A stretch of 64,000 nt of DNA, taken from an uncultured Eubacteriales bacterium. GTDB taxonomy: Bacteria; Bacillota; Clostridia; Christensenellales; Aristaeellaceae. Below, one piece after another: positions 40,650-48,218 of the stretch. How positions within the stretch are numbered: the first letter of the stretch is position 1; every line of letters starts with the position of its first letter. The notes under the pieces are model-generated. The model saw only the letters and a program-made list of their open reading frames with translations. It searched no databases and had not been told where the DNA came from. The stretch spans positions 1 to 64,000 of the forward strand of contig CADCHI010000011.1 of assembly GCA_902801165.1 (NCBI GenBank), read 5' to 3'. The position numbers and the translations under genes are program-made.

Positions 40650-42035
40650 TTGGCAAAGACAAAGACGATTTATGTGTGCAGCGAGTGCGGCTACGAGACG
40701 CCCCGGTGGCTGGGAAAATGCCCCGACTGCGGCAGCTGGAACACGCTGGTGGAGCAGGAGGCGGCGCCGGCGTCCCGCCTGGATGAGAAGAAGATGAAGC
40801 GCGCTCCGGGCAGTGATGCCGCCGCGGTGCGGGTGCAAGACATCCCGGACGAGAACGTGGAGCGCCGCAGCAGCGGCATCGGCGAACTGGACCGCGTGCT
40901 CGGCGGCGGCGTGGTGGATGGCTCCCTGGTGCTGGTGGGAGGCGACCCCGGCATCGGCAAATCCACACTGCTGACCCAGCTGTGCGCCAACATGGCCGCC
41001 GACGGCGCCTGCGTGCTCTACGTGTCCGGCGAGGAATCCGCCCGACAGATCAAGATGCGGGCGCGCAGGATCGGCGCGTCGGGCTCCGGCTTCTATGTGC
41101 TGTCGGAAAACGACATGAACACCGTCGAGCGGCGCATGCAGGAGCTCTCGCCGTCCGTGATGGTGGTGGACTCCATTCAGACCATGTACCGCCCTGAGAT
41201 GGCCAGCGCCCCGGGCAGCGTGTCCCAGGTGCGGGAATCGGCCTCGATGCTGATGCGGCTGGCCAAGACCAGCGGTTGCAGCGTATTTCTGGTGGGCCAC
41301 GTGACCAAGGAGGGCGCCATTGCAGGCCCGCGCATACTGGAGCACATGGTGGACGCCGTGCTGTACTTTGAGGGCGACCGGCAGCACCAGTACCGGCTGC
41401 TGCGGGCTGTGAAGAACCGCTTCGGCTCCGTGAACGAGCTGGGCATGTTCGAGATGTCCGACCGTGGCATGATGGAGGTGGAGAACGCCAGCGAGGCGCT
41501 GCTGTCCGAGCGGGCCCACGATGCCAGCGGCTCCGTGGTCATGTGCGCGATGGAGGGCTCGCGGCCCCTGCTGACTGACGTTCAGGCGCTGGTCTCCACC
41601 ACGGTGTTCGGCAATCCCCGGCGCATGGCCAGCGGCGTGGACCAGGGGAGGCTGGCGCTGCTGCTCGCCGTGCTGGAAAAGCGGGTAGGGCTCAGGCTGT
41701 ACGACCAGGATGTGTACATCAACATCGCCGGCGGCATGTCCCTGACGGAGCCCGCCGCGGACCTGGCTCTCTGCGCCGCCATCGCATCGTCTCACCGAAA
41801 TCGCCCCATCAGCGGCAACTGGGCCGTGATGGGCGAGGTGGGCCTTGCAGGAGAAGTGCGCGCCATCAGCCAGGCGGAGCGCCGCGTGCTCGAGTGTGCC
41901 CGCCTCGGCTTTGACCACATCGTCGTTCCCAAGTTCAACCTGCGCAACCTTCGCGCGCCGGAGGGAGTAGAGCTGCTGGGTGCTGAGACGGTGGTGGACA
42001 TGATCGTCGGGCTCGGGCTGCATCGCAAGGGCTGA
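40650..42035 (+). CDS. radA: DNA repair protein RadA
   Basis: 461 residues: N-terminal C4 zinc finger (VCSECGYETPRWLGKCPDCG), RecA-like ATPase with GGDPGIGKSTLL and VMVVDSIQTM, the RadA-specific KNRFG motif, and a C-terminal Lon-like domain. It promotes branch migration in recombination. TTG 40650 gives the family start MAKTKTIYVC and has TTGGAGG upstream; ATG 40632 overlaps that site. A terminator hairpin follows. Confidence 0.96.
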   Translation: MAKTKTIYVCSECGYETPRWLGKCPDCGSWNTLVEQEAAPASRLDEKKMKRAPGSDAAAVRVQDIPDENVERRSSGIGELDRVLGGGVVDGSLVLVGGDPGIGKSTLLTQLCANMAADGACVLYVSGEESARQIKMRARRIGASGSGFYVLSENDMNTVERRMQELSPSVMVVDSIQTMYRPEMASAPGSVSQVRESASMLMRLAKTSGCSVFLVGHVTKEGAIAGPRILEHMVDAVLYFEGDRQHQYRLLRAVKNRFGSVNELGMFEMSDRGMMEVENASEALLSERAHDASGSVVMCAMEGSRPLLTDVQALVSTTVFGNPRRMASGVDQGRLALLLAVLEKRVGLRLYDQDVYINIAGGMSLTEPAADLALCAAIASSHRNRPISGNWAVMGEVGLAGEVRAISQAERRVLECARLGFDHIVVPKFNLRNLRAPEGVELLGAETVVDMIVGLGLHRKG

Positions 42036-42065
42036 ACTGCGGTATCCACAGAAAACAGGTAAAAT

Positions 42066-42108
42066 AGAACAGACTCCGGCATATACCAGACCGAAGTCTG
42101 TTCTTTTA
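42066..42108 (+). terminator. rho-independent terminator after radA
   Basis: AGAACAGACT-C-CGG pairs with CCG-A-AGTCTGTTCT, followed by TTTT, 30 bases past the stop. Confidence 0.8.
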
Positions 42109-42244
42109 CGCTTGCGCATGTAATATATTCGTAATATTATTAATATGTTTACGGATTGAAATTCGGTGTTCGACTGGGCTTGGAAGAACATGGCAGGCCG
42201 TTAATGTGCTAAATCGCGGTTATTTTATGGCGGGTGTGTCCGCG

Positions 42245-42276
42245 TTGATGTTATGTTAACAATGGCGGGTTATAAT
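42245..42276 (+). promoter_or_regulatory. probable promoter for the DUF5685 - J-domain genes
   Basis: TATAAT (42271-42276) lies 26 bases before the TTG start; the nearest -35-like hexamer, TTGATG (42245-42250), is 20 bases away, longer than ideal. The 42109-42244 stretch is AT-rich at first and shows no gene. Confidence 0.45.
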
Positions 42277-42301
42277 GGTGCTGTCGCTGGGAGGTGCGCG
42301 T

Positions 42302-43144
42302 TTGTTCGGCTATATCATCACAAACCACGAGACGCTTTCCGAGGAGCGCCAGCAGCGCTTCCGCGCCGCGTACTGCGGCCTGTGCCGGACGCTGCGCCAG
42401 CGCCACGGCCTGAAGGGCAGCGCCACCATCAGCTATGACATGACATTTCTGGCGCTTCTGCTCAACGCGCTCTACGAGCCGGAGGAGAAGCAGGGCAGGG
42501 AGCGCTGCGTCGCGCACCCTGCAAAGGCCCACGACTATTTCGTTTCCCCGGTGATGGACTACGTCTCGGACATGAACCTCGCGTTGGCCTACTACAAATG
42601 CCTCGACAACTGGGAGGATGACCGAAATCTGATGTCCGCGGCGGAAAGCGGCCTGCTGAAAAGCGCCTATGAGCGCGTAAAGAAGGCGTGGCCAGATAAG
42701 TGCCGCGCGATCGAGAACTGGCTCAGGGAGGTCCACACCTTTGAACGGGAGGGGAAGATGGAGATCGACCTGCCCGTCAACGCCACGGGGCGGCTGCTGG
42801 GCGAGTTGTTTGCCTGGCCGGAGGGCGGGGAATGGACGGAGGTTCTGCGAACCGTCGGAGACGGCCTTGGACGGTTCGTCTACTTCATGGATGCCTACGA
42901 GGACCTGCCGGAGGACGCGCGCAAGGGGCGTTTCAACGCCCTCAAGCCCCTTCGGGACCGCGAGGATTACGAGGAAATGTGCCGGTCCGCGATGTCGATG
43001 ATGCTGGCGGATGCCGCCGAAGCCTTTGAGACGCTGCCGATCGTTCAGGACTACGAACTACTCTGCAACGTACTGTATTCCGGCGTGTGGAGCAAATACG
43101 CGCTGCTGCAAAAGCGCCGCGAACAGAAAAAAGGAGTAAAATAA
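42302..43144 (+). CDS. DUF5685-family protein
   Basis: A 280-residue, mainly helical, soluble protein. The N-terminus [12 protein letters not shown] is followed by [13 protein letters not shown] (Cys25, Cys28), [19 protein letters not shown], a later Cys-His segment ([13 protein letters not shown]) and DNWEDDRN. The acidic D-x-x-D-like motifs and helix pattern faintly recall trans-isoprenyl synthases, but I do not claim that activity. I recognise it as DUF5685, common in clostridia and of unknown function. TTG 42302 has GGGAGG 7 bases upstream. It overlaps the next gene, a J-domain protein, by one base, so they act together. Confidence 0.75.
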   Translation: MFGYIITNHETLSEERQQRFRAAYCGLCRTLRQRHGLKGSATISYDMTFLALLLNALYEPEEKQGRERCVAHPAKAHDYFVSPVMDYVSDMNLALAYYKCLDNWEDDRNLMSAAESGLLKSAYERVKKAWPDKCRAIENWLREVHTFEREGKMEIDLPVNATGRLLGELFAWPEGGEWTEVLRTVGDGLGRFVYFMDAYEDLPEDARKGRFNALKPLRDREDYEEMCRSAMSMMLADAAEAFETLPIVQDYELLCNVLYSGVWSKYALLQKRREQKKGVK

Positions 43145-43839
43145 TGCAGGATCCCTATCGCGTGCTGGGCATTTCGCCGGAGGCCACGGACGAGGAAGTC
43201 AAGAAGGCCTATCGCGCGCTGGCCAAGAAATACCACCCGGACGTCAACAACGGCTCCGCCGATGCCGAGGCGCACATGAAGCAGATCAACGACGCCTACA
43301 CGACGATCATGAAGATGCGCCGCGGCGGGGCGTCCAGCGGCTACGGCAGCTCGACCGGGTATGGCGGCAGCGGCGGGTATGGTTACGGCGGATACGGCGC
43401 GGGCGGCTACAATGCCGGCTATGGCGCGGGCTATGGCGGCTCCGCCAATGCCAATCCACGCATGCAGGCCGTTCGGAACTACATCCGCGCGGGGCATTTC
43501 CAGGAGGCCATGCACGTGCTGGAGGACATCTCCGAGCGCAACGCCGAATGGTACTACCTCTGTGGCGAGGCCAGCCTGGGCCTGGGCAACCGGGTCGCGG
43601 CGTTGAACTACGCTCGCCAGGCCGTCAGCATGGATCCCAGCAGCTTTGAATACCGGGCGCTGCTGAGCCGCTTGGAGGGCGGCGCGAACTTCTATCAAGC
43701 CAACGGCGCGGCGAGGGGCTTTGGAATGCCCACCGTGCTCTGCGGGAATCCGCTGCTCAGCTGCTGCGCAATCAATCTGCTCTGCAACCTGCTGTGCAAC
43801 TGCTGCGGAGGCGGAGGCTTCTACGGCGGATGGCGCTGA
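43144..43839 (+). CDS. J-domain protein with Gly/Tyr linker, repeat helices and Cys-rich tail
   Basis: 231 residues. Residues 1-58 are a J-domain with the HPD motif at 31-33 ([12 protein letters not shown]), which would stimulate a DnaK partner. Residues 62-100 are a Gly/Tyr repeat linker, 105-190 a TPR-like helical region ([32 protein letters not shown]), and the last 30 residues hold seven Cys in a hydrophobic context ([20 protein letters not shown]), perhaps a membrane or metal-binding tail. It is not DnaJ proper: no zinc-finger or substrate-binding domains. ATG 43144 follows AAAGGAG and shares a base with the DUF5685 stop. Confidence 0.9.
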   Translation: MQDPYRVLGISPEATDEEVKKAYRALAKKYHPDVNNGSADAEAHMKQINDAYTTIMKMRRGGASSGYGSSTGYGGSGGYGYGGYGAGGYNAGYGAGYGGSANANPRMQAVRNYIRAGHFQEAMHVLEDISERNAEWYYLCGEASLGLGNRVAALNYARQAVSMDPSSFEYRALLSRLEGGANFYQANGAARGFGMPTVLCGNPLLSCCAINLLCNLLCNCCGGGGFYGGWR

Positions 43840-43903
43840 TGCCGCCCCGGACAGGTCGTGGGTTGATCGTCCGGAAGAACATTTGAAGACGGGAGGAATT
43901 TGA

Positions 43904-44317
43904 ATGTCCTTTATGCAGAAGCTCAGGGAAGGATTCAGGAAGCTGATGACCGGCCGCCGCGGCGCGGACGAGCTGTCGCTGGCGCTTTTGATCGGCGGCG
44001 TGGTGCTCTCCATGCTGGGGAGCCTGCTGCGCTTCGGCCTGCTGAACCTGCTCGGCCTGGCGTGCTATATCATCTGCCTCTGGCGCATGCTGTCCAGGAA
44101 CCTGGAGAAGCGCTACCAGGAGAACGTGAAGTTCACGACAGCCTGGCGCAAGGCGAGTGCCAGCGTCCGGCAGTTCATCAACCGCATGAAAAATATGCGC
44201 AAATACAAGTATTTCAAGTGCCCGGAGTGCCACGCGCTGCTGCGCCTGCCCAGGAAGGTGGGCGAGGTGACGGTCACCTGCGGCAAGTGCCGCCACGCCT
44301 TCAAGCAGAAGGCATAA
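43904..44317 (+). CDS. small membrane protein with C-terminal zinc ribbon
   Basis: 137 residues: basic N-terminus, two closely spaced hydrophobic helices (LSLALLIGGVVLSMLGSLL and LLNLLGLACYIICLWRML, residues 24-63), a basic helical linker, and a zinc ribbon with Cys106-x2-Cys109 and Cys126-x2-Cys129 (FKCPECHALL, VTCGKCRHAF). GGGAGGAATTTG precedes the ATG. Not assigned to a named family. Its place 64 bases after the J-domain gene suggests one operon. The ribbon might bind nucleic acid or a protein partner at the membrane; that is a guess. Confidence 0.8.
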   Translation: MSFMQKLREGFRKLMTGRRGADELSLALLIGGVVLSMLGSLLRFGLLNLLGLACYIICLWRMLSRNLEKRYQENVKFTTAWRKASASVRQFINRMKNMRKYKYFKCPECHALLRLPRKVGEVTVTCGKCRHAFKQKA

Positions 44318-44322
44318 AGCGA

Positions 44323-44351
44323 TTGTGCTTTGCCGGAAAATCTGCTAAAAT
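44323..44351 (+). promoter_or_regulatory. promoter for the DUF6062 gene
   Basis: TTGTGC (44323-44328) and TAAAAT (44346-44351) are 17 bases apart with TG before the -10; the ATG is 24 bases downstream. Confidence 0.6.
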
Positions 44352-44374
44352 AGACGGCAGGGAGCGTGAACGCC

Positions 44375-45130
44375 ATGAAGCAGCACATCGATACCGCGCC
44401 GATTTGGGAGAGCTACAGGCAGGATTGCGAATGCCCGCTGTGCCTTCTGAACACGAAGGTCGAGGCGTCCAGCGTGGACTATTTTCTCGGCGAATCCGTG
44501 ATGGAGCCCAGCCAGCGGGTCGAGGTCAACAAGAAGGGCTTCTGCGCCGGACACTTCAAGATGATGTACGACGCGGGCAACCGCCTGGGCCTGGCGCTGA
44601 TGACCCATACATATATGAAGGAAACCATCGAGACGCTCCGGGAAAATGCCAAGCGCGCGAAGGACGCCGCGGCCGCAGAGGCTGGAAAGCCGATCTTCAA
44701 GCGCCTGGGCGGACAGAAGGGCGCGGGGCTCGCGGAGGCCGCCGGCGAGGTGCGGGACCTGGAGACGCGGTGCCTGCTGTGCGAGCGCCTCAGCCAGAAC
44801 ATGGAGCGTTATGTCTACACGCTGCTGTACATGTACAAGCACGAGGCGGAGTTCCCGAAGCTGTTTTCAGAGTCAAAGGGCATGTGCCTGAAGCACTACG
44901 CCCAGGCGCTGGAGATGGCACCGAAGCACCTGTCCGGCGATGTGTTGAAGAAATTCGTGGAAACGCTGACGGACATCGAGGTGAAGAACTTCGAGCGGCT
45001 CTCCGGCGAGCTGGAATGGTTTACCAACAAGTTTGATTATCGCAACCAGGACAAGCCCTGGGGCACCAGCAAGGATGCCGTGAAGCGCTCCGTCAACAAG
45101 CTGAGCCACCAGGTGGTCGTGGAGGACTGA
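44375..45130 (+). CDS. DUF6062-family Cys-rich protein
   Basis: 251 residues, helical. Two similar metal-site-like sets can be seen: Cys20-x2-Cys23 then Cys57-x2-His60, and Cys133-x2-Cys136 then Cys171-x2-His174, with 33-34 residues between the halves of each set. This suggests internal duplication of a four-ligand site. I recognise it as DUF6062, whose function is unknown. ATG 44375 is preferred over GTG 44366 because AGGGAG has normal spacing only to the former. It has its own promoter and is followed 30 bases later by another Cys-rich gene. Confidence 0.75.
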   Translation: MKQHIDTAPIWESYRQDCECPLCLLNTKVEASSVDYFLGESVMEPSQRVEVNKKGFCAGHFKMMYDAGNRLGLALMTHTYMKETIETLRENAKRAKDAAAAEAGKPIFKRLGGQKGAGLAEAAGEVRDLETRCLLCERLSQNMERYVYTLLYMYKHEAEFPKLFSESKGMCLKHYAQALEMAPKHLSGDVLKKFVETLTDIEVKNFERLSGELEWFTNKFDYRNQDKPWGTSKDAVKRSVNKLSHQVVVED

Positions 45131-45160
45131 CGGGAGACCGTCAGGGGAGGCATTTACCGT

Positions 45161-45415
45161 ATGACGAAATACTGTGTGCTTGATGAGACCAAGGTCTGCG
45201 ACGATTGCGGAGAGTGCAACCGCTGCGACCTGAACCCGGACAAGATCTGCGACAACTGCATGGAATGCCTGAAGACCGGCGCGGATTACAGGGCCATCGA
45301 GATCGACGAAATCATCGAAGACGGCACCGCGTCGGAGACATACGAACAGCTCCGGCAGGATCTCAGGGAGATCGCCGAAGATGATACGCCGTTTGACTGC
45401 TTTAAAGAGGAATAA
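45161..45415 (+). CDS. small protein with CxxC arrays
   Basis: 84 residues. Cys13, 16, 19 and 22 and Cys30, 33 and 36 form two arrays with two-residue spacing (VCDDCGECNRCDLNPDKICD, then NCMECL); Cys5 and Cys80 are extra. The C-terminal half is acidic and helical. The pattern could bind zinc or an iron-sulfur cluster. It is 30 bases after the DUF6062 gene behind AGGGGAGG. I do not recognise a named family. Confidence 0.8.
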   Translation: MTKYCVLDETKVCDDCGECNRCDLNPDKICDNCMECLKTGADYRAIEIDEIIEDGTASETYEQLRQDLREIAEDDTPFDCFKEE

Positions 45416-45438
45416 AGCCCGCATTGGGCAAGCCGATT

Positions 45439-45475
45439 GCCGGCGCTCGGCAGCTTGGGGGACGATTGCGCCGGC
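45439..45475 (+). terminator. possible terminator after the CxxC gene
   Basis: GCCGGCGC and GCGCCGGC can pair across a 21-base loop, followed by TCCTTA. Weak. Confidence 0.35.
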
Positions 45476-45499
45476 TCCTTATCACTTCGTTTAACTATG

Positions 45500-45519
45500 C
45501 GCAAAAGGCAGCTTTTGCG
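45500..45519. promoter_or_regulatory. inverted repeat upstream of the XerS-like gene
   Basis: CGCAAAAG-GCAG-CTTTTGCG, a perfect 8-bp inverted repeat 38 bases before the recombinase start. In streptococci the dif site is adjacent to xerS, so this could be a recombination or operator site; it is shorter than a standard dif. Confidence 0.4.
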
Positions 45520-45557
45520 AAAAGATATGGCCTGTTTGGCCGGGAGGACCGTCCACA

Positions 45558-46628
45558 ATGCCTGCTTACGCTGAAGAACGCGCCAAGGAGCTTCAACTAT
45601 TGACGCGCTCCATACTTCGTGATTTGCCAGGCGTCTGCTTTGATTTTATCAACGCCATTGATTCAACCACGCAGCCGCTGACGCGCTATGCCTATGCCTG
45701 CGACCTCAAGCTGTTCTTCAGCTACCTGACGACTGAACACCCGAGGTTTTCCGGCAAGGCGCCCTTTGAGCTCGACGCCGCCGATCTCAGCAAGGTTACC
45801 TCCAGGGACATCTACATGTACCTGGACTACCTCGGCCTGTACGTCAAGGACGACGTCGAATATTCCAACGAAAATTTGGGCAAAATGCGCAAACTCTCAT
45901 CTTTACGTAGTTTTTACAAATTTCTCTACAAGAACGGCTATATCGACGCTGATCCAGCCGCGCTGGTGGACATGCCCAAGCGCCGTCAAAAGCCGATCAT
46001 TCGCCTGGAAATCGACGAGGTCGCGCGCATGCTGGATTTGGTGGAGTCCGGCGACAAGCTATCGGAGCGCCAGAAAAAGTACAATGACCACACAAAAGCC
46101 CGGGATTTGGCCATACTGACCCTGTTTTTGGGCACTGGAATCCGCGTCAGCGAGCTGGTGGGCATCAATATTGACGATATCGACTTCTCCCTGAACGCCT
46201 TTCTCGTGACCCGTAAGGGCGGCAATCAGGCCATACTGTACTTCCCGGACGAGGTTGCCGACGTATTGAAGGACTACTTGAAGCTGCGCCGCGAGATGAC
46301 CGCGCTGCCCGGCAACGAGGACGCGCTGTTCCTGTCTCTGCAGAACAAGCGCATTTCCGTCCGCGCCGTGCAGCTGATGGTCAAGAAATACGCCACGCTG
46401 GCCGCACCGCTGAAGAAGCACCTCAGTCCCCACAAGCTGCGCAGCACCTTCGGCACCAATCTCTACCACGAGACCGGCGACATCTACCTGGTGGCGGATG
46501 TGCTGGGCCACAGCGACGTGAACACCACGCGCAAGCACTATGCCGCCATGTCCGACGATCGGCGGCGGATGGCGGCGCAAAAGGTACACCTGCGGGAGGA
46601 TGCCCCGGAGGATTCGCGGGACGAATGA
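45558..46628 (+). CDS. tyrosine recombinase, XerS-like
   Basis: 356 residues, the length of streptococcal XerS. N-terminal SAM-like core-binding domain (LTRYAYACDLKLFFSYLT), then the catalytic domain with Arg196 (GTGIRVSEL), Lys220 (RKGGN), His292 and Arg295 (SPHKLRSTFGT), His318 (LGHSDVN) and Tyr328 (KHYAAM): all six residues are present. It most likely resolves chromosome dimers, though a role in integration of a mobile element cannot be excluded. No integrase-associated genes flank it. A strong terminator follows. Confidence 0.88.
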   Translation: MPAYAEERAKELQLLTRSILRDLPGVCFDFINAIDSTTQPLTRYAYACDLKLFFSYLTTEHPRFSGKAPFELDAADLSKVTSRDIYMYLDYLGLYVKDDVEYSNENLGKMRKLSSLRSFYKFLYKNGYIDADPAALVDMPKRRQKPIIRLEIDEVARMLDLVESGDKLSERQKKYNDHTKARDLAILTLFLGTGIRVSELVGINIDDIDFSLNAFLVTRKGGNQAILYFPDEVADVLKDYLKLRREMTALPGNEDALFLSLQNKRISVRAVQLMVKKYATLAAPLKKHLSPHKLRSTFGTNLYHETGDIYLVADVLGHSDVNTTRKHYAAMSDDRRRMAAQKVHLREDAPEDSRDE

Positions 46629-46696
46629 AGGGTTTCCTATTGTTATGGATAATTCCATCAAACCCGGTAGACGATTATTTGTGAACAGCTACATAG

Positions 46697-46746
46697 CAGC
46701 GCGGAGAACCGGCTTTCAATCCAGCCGATTCTCCGCGCTGTTTTTT
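46697..46746 (+). terminator. strong rho-independent terminator after the XerS-like gene
   Basis: CAGCGCGGAGAA-C-CGGCT pairs with AGCCG-A-TTCTCCGCGCTG around an 8-base loop, followed by TTTTTT. Confidence 0.92.
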
Positions 46747-46788
46747 CTCAACTTTGGGTATAAAAGGCCTGCGCGGCGATCAATTCCA

Positions 46789-47235
46789 TCAAATCCTGAT
46801 GTGATGCTGCTTGATTTCGCCGGTGGCCAGCTCGTCACAGCGGTTGTTGCAGGGATTGTCCGCGTGGCCCTTGACCTTGATCCAGTGAATGCTGTGCACT
46901 GCCGTGAACTTCAACAGTTCCTGCCAGAGGTCCTGGTTTTCGACGGGCTTTTTATCGCTCTTGATCCAATTCCTACGTTGCCAGCTGTCCAGCCAGTGCT
47001 TCTGAAAGGCGTTGACCAGATACGCGCTGTCGGAATACACACTGACCTCACAGGGCTCCTTGAGCCGCGCGAGGGCCTGGATCGGCGCCATCAGTTCCAT
47101 GCGGTTGTTGGTGGTGTGCGCCTCGTAGCCGGAGATCTCCAGCTTCTTGTCCTTGAACATCAGTATGGCGCCCCAGCCGCCCGGTCCGGGATTGCCGGAG
47201 CACGCGCCGTCCGTGTAAATGGTTACTTGCTTCAA
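46789..47235 (-). CDS. rnhA: ribonuclease HI
   Basis: 148 residues with the four catalytic acids Asp9 (YTDGACSGNPG), Glu47 (NNRMEL), Asp69 (YSDSAYL) and Asp134 (NNRCDELA), plus His124 (KGHADN). It removes RNA from RNA-DNA hybrids. The start is TTG at 47235, overlapping the stop of the upstream lipoprotein gene, with GGAGGG just before. Last gene of the long minus-strand block. Confidence 0.96.
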   Translation of the reverse strand: MKQVTIYTDGACSGNPGPGGWGAILMFKDKKLEISGYEAHTTNNRMELMAPIQALARLKEPCEVSVYSDSAYLVNAFQKHWLDSWQRRNWIKSDKKPVENQDLWQELLKFTAVHSIHWIKVKGHADNPCNNRCDELATGEIKQHHIRI

Positions 47236-48218
47236 TCTTCACCCTCCAGGCTGTCCGCGCGGTCAAATGCCGCGAGGATGCTTTGCGCGTTCCCGCGCTG
47301 AATCTCCAGATATGTGTCGAACCCTTCGCCCTCGCGGTGCGTGGACATCACATCCAGCCGCGCCACGGCGAAGTCGGCGCCCTCCAGCGCCTCCACGAGC
47401 GCCTGCGGGGCCTGACGCTCGATCAAAACGACCTTTGCTTCCGCACCGCTCAGCCGCTCCAGAAGCGTTTCGATCTCACGGTCGCCCATGCCCTCGCCGC
47501 TTTCCCGATCGACCCAATCCGCAACGGCAAGGTCGTAATCCTGGACCGTGTAGATCAACGCTTCGTTCATCAGGATGACGCGCCGGCCGGCGAGCGGCGC
47601 GAGCGCGCCGCGCTGTTCCTCGAGCAGCGCGGACAACCGGGCCTTGGCCGATTCCGCGTTCTGGGCGTACAGGTCCGAATAGTCCGGGTCCAGCGAGAGA
47701 AGCGTCGCGGACAGGCTGTCTATGATCTGGGTGGCGCCCTCCAGCGACATGTACAGGTGCGGGTTTGCGCCGCTCAGATGGGATTCCTGTTCGCCGCTCG
47801 CGGTGTCCTGCTGGTTGTAGAGCTCCAGGTTGTACAGCACCGCGGAGACTGCGGGACCGCGATCACCCCAGTTGAACAGCGCGCTTTCGAAGCTATCGAG
47901 GCCCCTGCCGCCCATGACCACGGCGTCCGCGCCGGCGGCCAGCAGGTACAGGTCCCAGTCCGAGAGCTGATAGTTCCGCAGACAGCCATCCTGGGGCTGG
48001 ACCAGGCAGTGCACTTCCGAATCCGGGACCTCCCGCATGACGGCTTCCGTCAGCACGTAGATCGGATAAAAGGTTGCGTAGACGGAGATGGCCTTGGGCG
48101 CGTCGTCCACCAGCGGACGGCAGCCCGACAGGTACAGCGCCAACGCCAGCATCAACAGGATGGCCGCGATTCGTCGCCGCACGCAAGCGGCTCTTCGTCG
48201 ATTATCACATATCTTCAT
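47232..48218 (-). CDS. ZnuA-like metal-binding lipoprotein with altered ligand residues
   Basis: 328 residues with a lipoprotein signal (ILLMLALALYLSGC; lipid Cys about residue 33) and the cluster A-I solute-binding fold (AISVYATFYPIYVLTEAV ... SGANPHLYMSLEGA ... REIETLLERLSGAEAKVVLIE ... FDTYLEIQRGNAQSI). Classical members bind Zn or Mn through three His and an acid. Only the NPH His is retained; the DPHxYE position reads CLRNYQ and the HDA(F/W)xY position reads MNEALIY. No permease or ATPase is adjacent. ATG 48218 (overlapping miaA) or TTG 48233 may start it; neither has a good ribosome site. Confidence 0.8.
   Translation of the reverse strand: MKICDNRRRAACVRRRIAAILLMLALALYLSGCRPLVDDAPKAISVYATFYPIYVLTEAVMREVPDSEVHCLVQPQDGCLRNYQLSDWDLYLLAAGADAVVMGGRGLDSFESALFNWGDRGPAVSAVLYNLELYNQQDTASGEQESHLSGANPHLYMSLEGATQIIDSLSATLLSLDPDYSDLYAQNAESAKARLSALLEEQRGALAPLAGRRVILMNEALIYTVQDYDLAVADWVDRESGEGMGDREIETLLERLSGAEAKVVLIERQAPQALVEALEGADFAVARLDVMSTHREGEGFDTYLEIQRGNAQSILAAFDRADSLEGED

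Noticed and set aside
42271-42301. ATG at 42275 as start of the DUF5685 gene
   Set aside because: It overlaps the -10 element and would lie upstream of the GGGAGG site; TTG 42302 fits better.
45558-46628. XerS-like gene as integrase of a genomic island
   Set aside because: No excisionase, tRNA gene, direct repeats or cargo nearby; composition is similar to neighbours.
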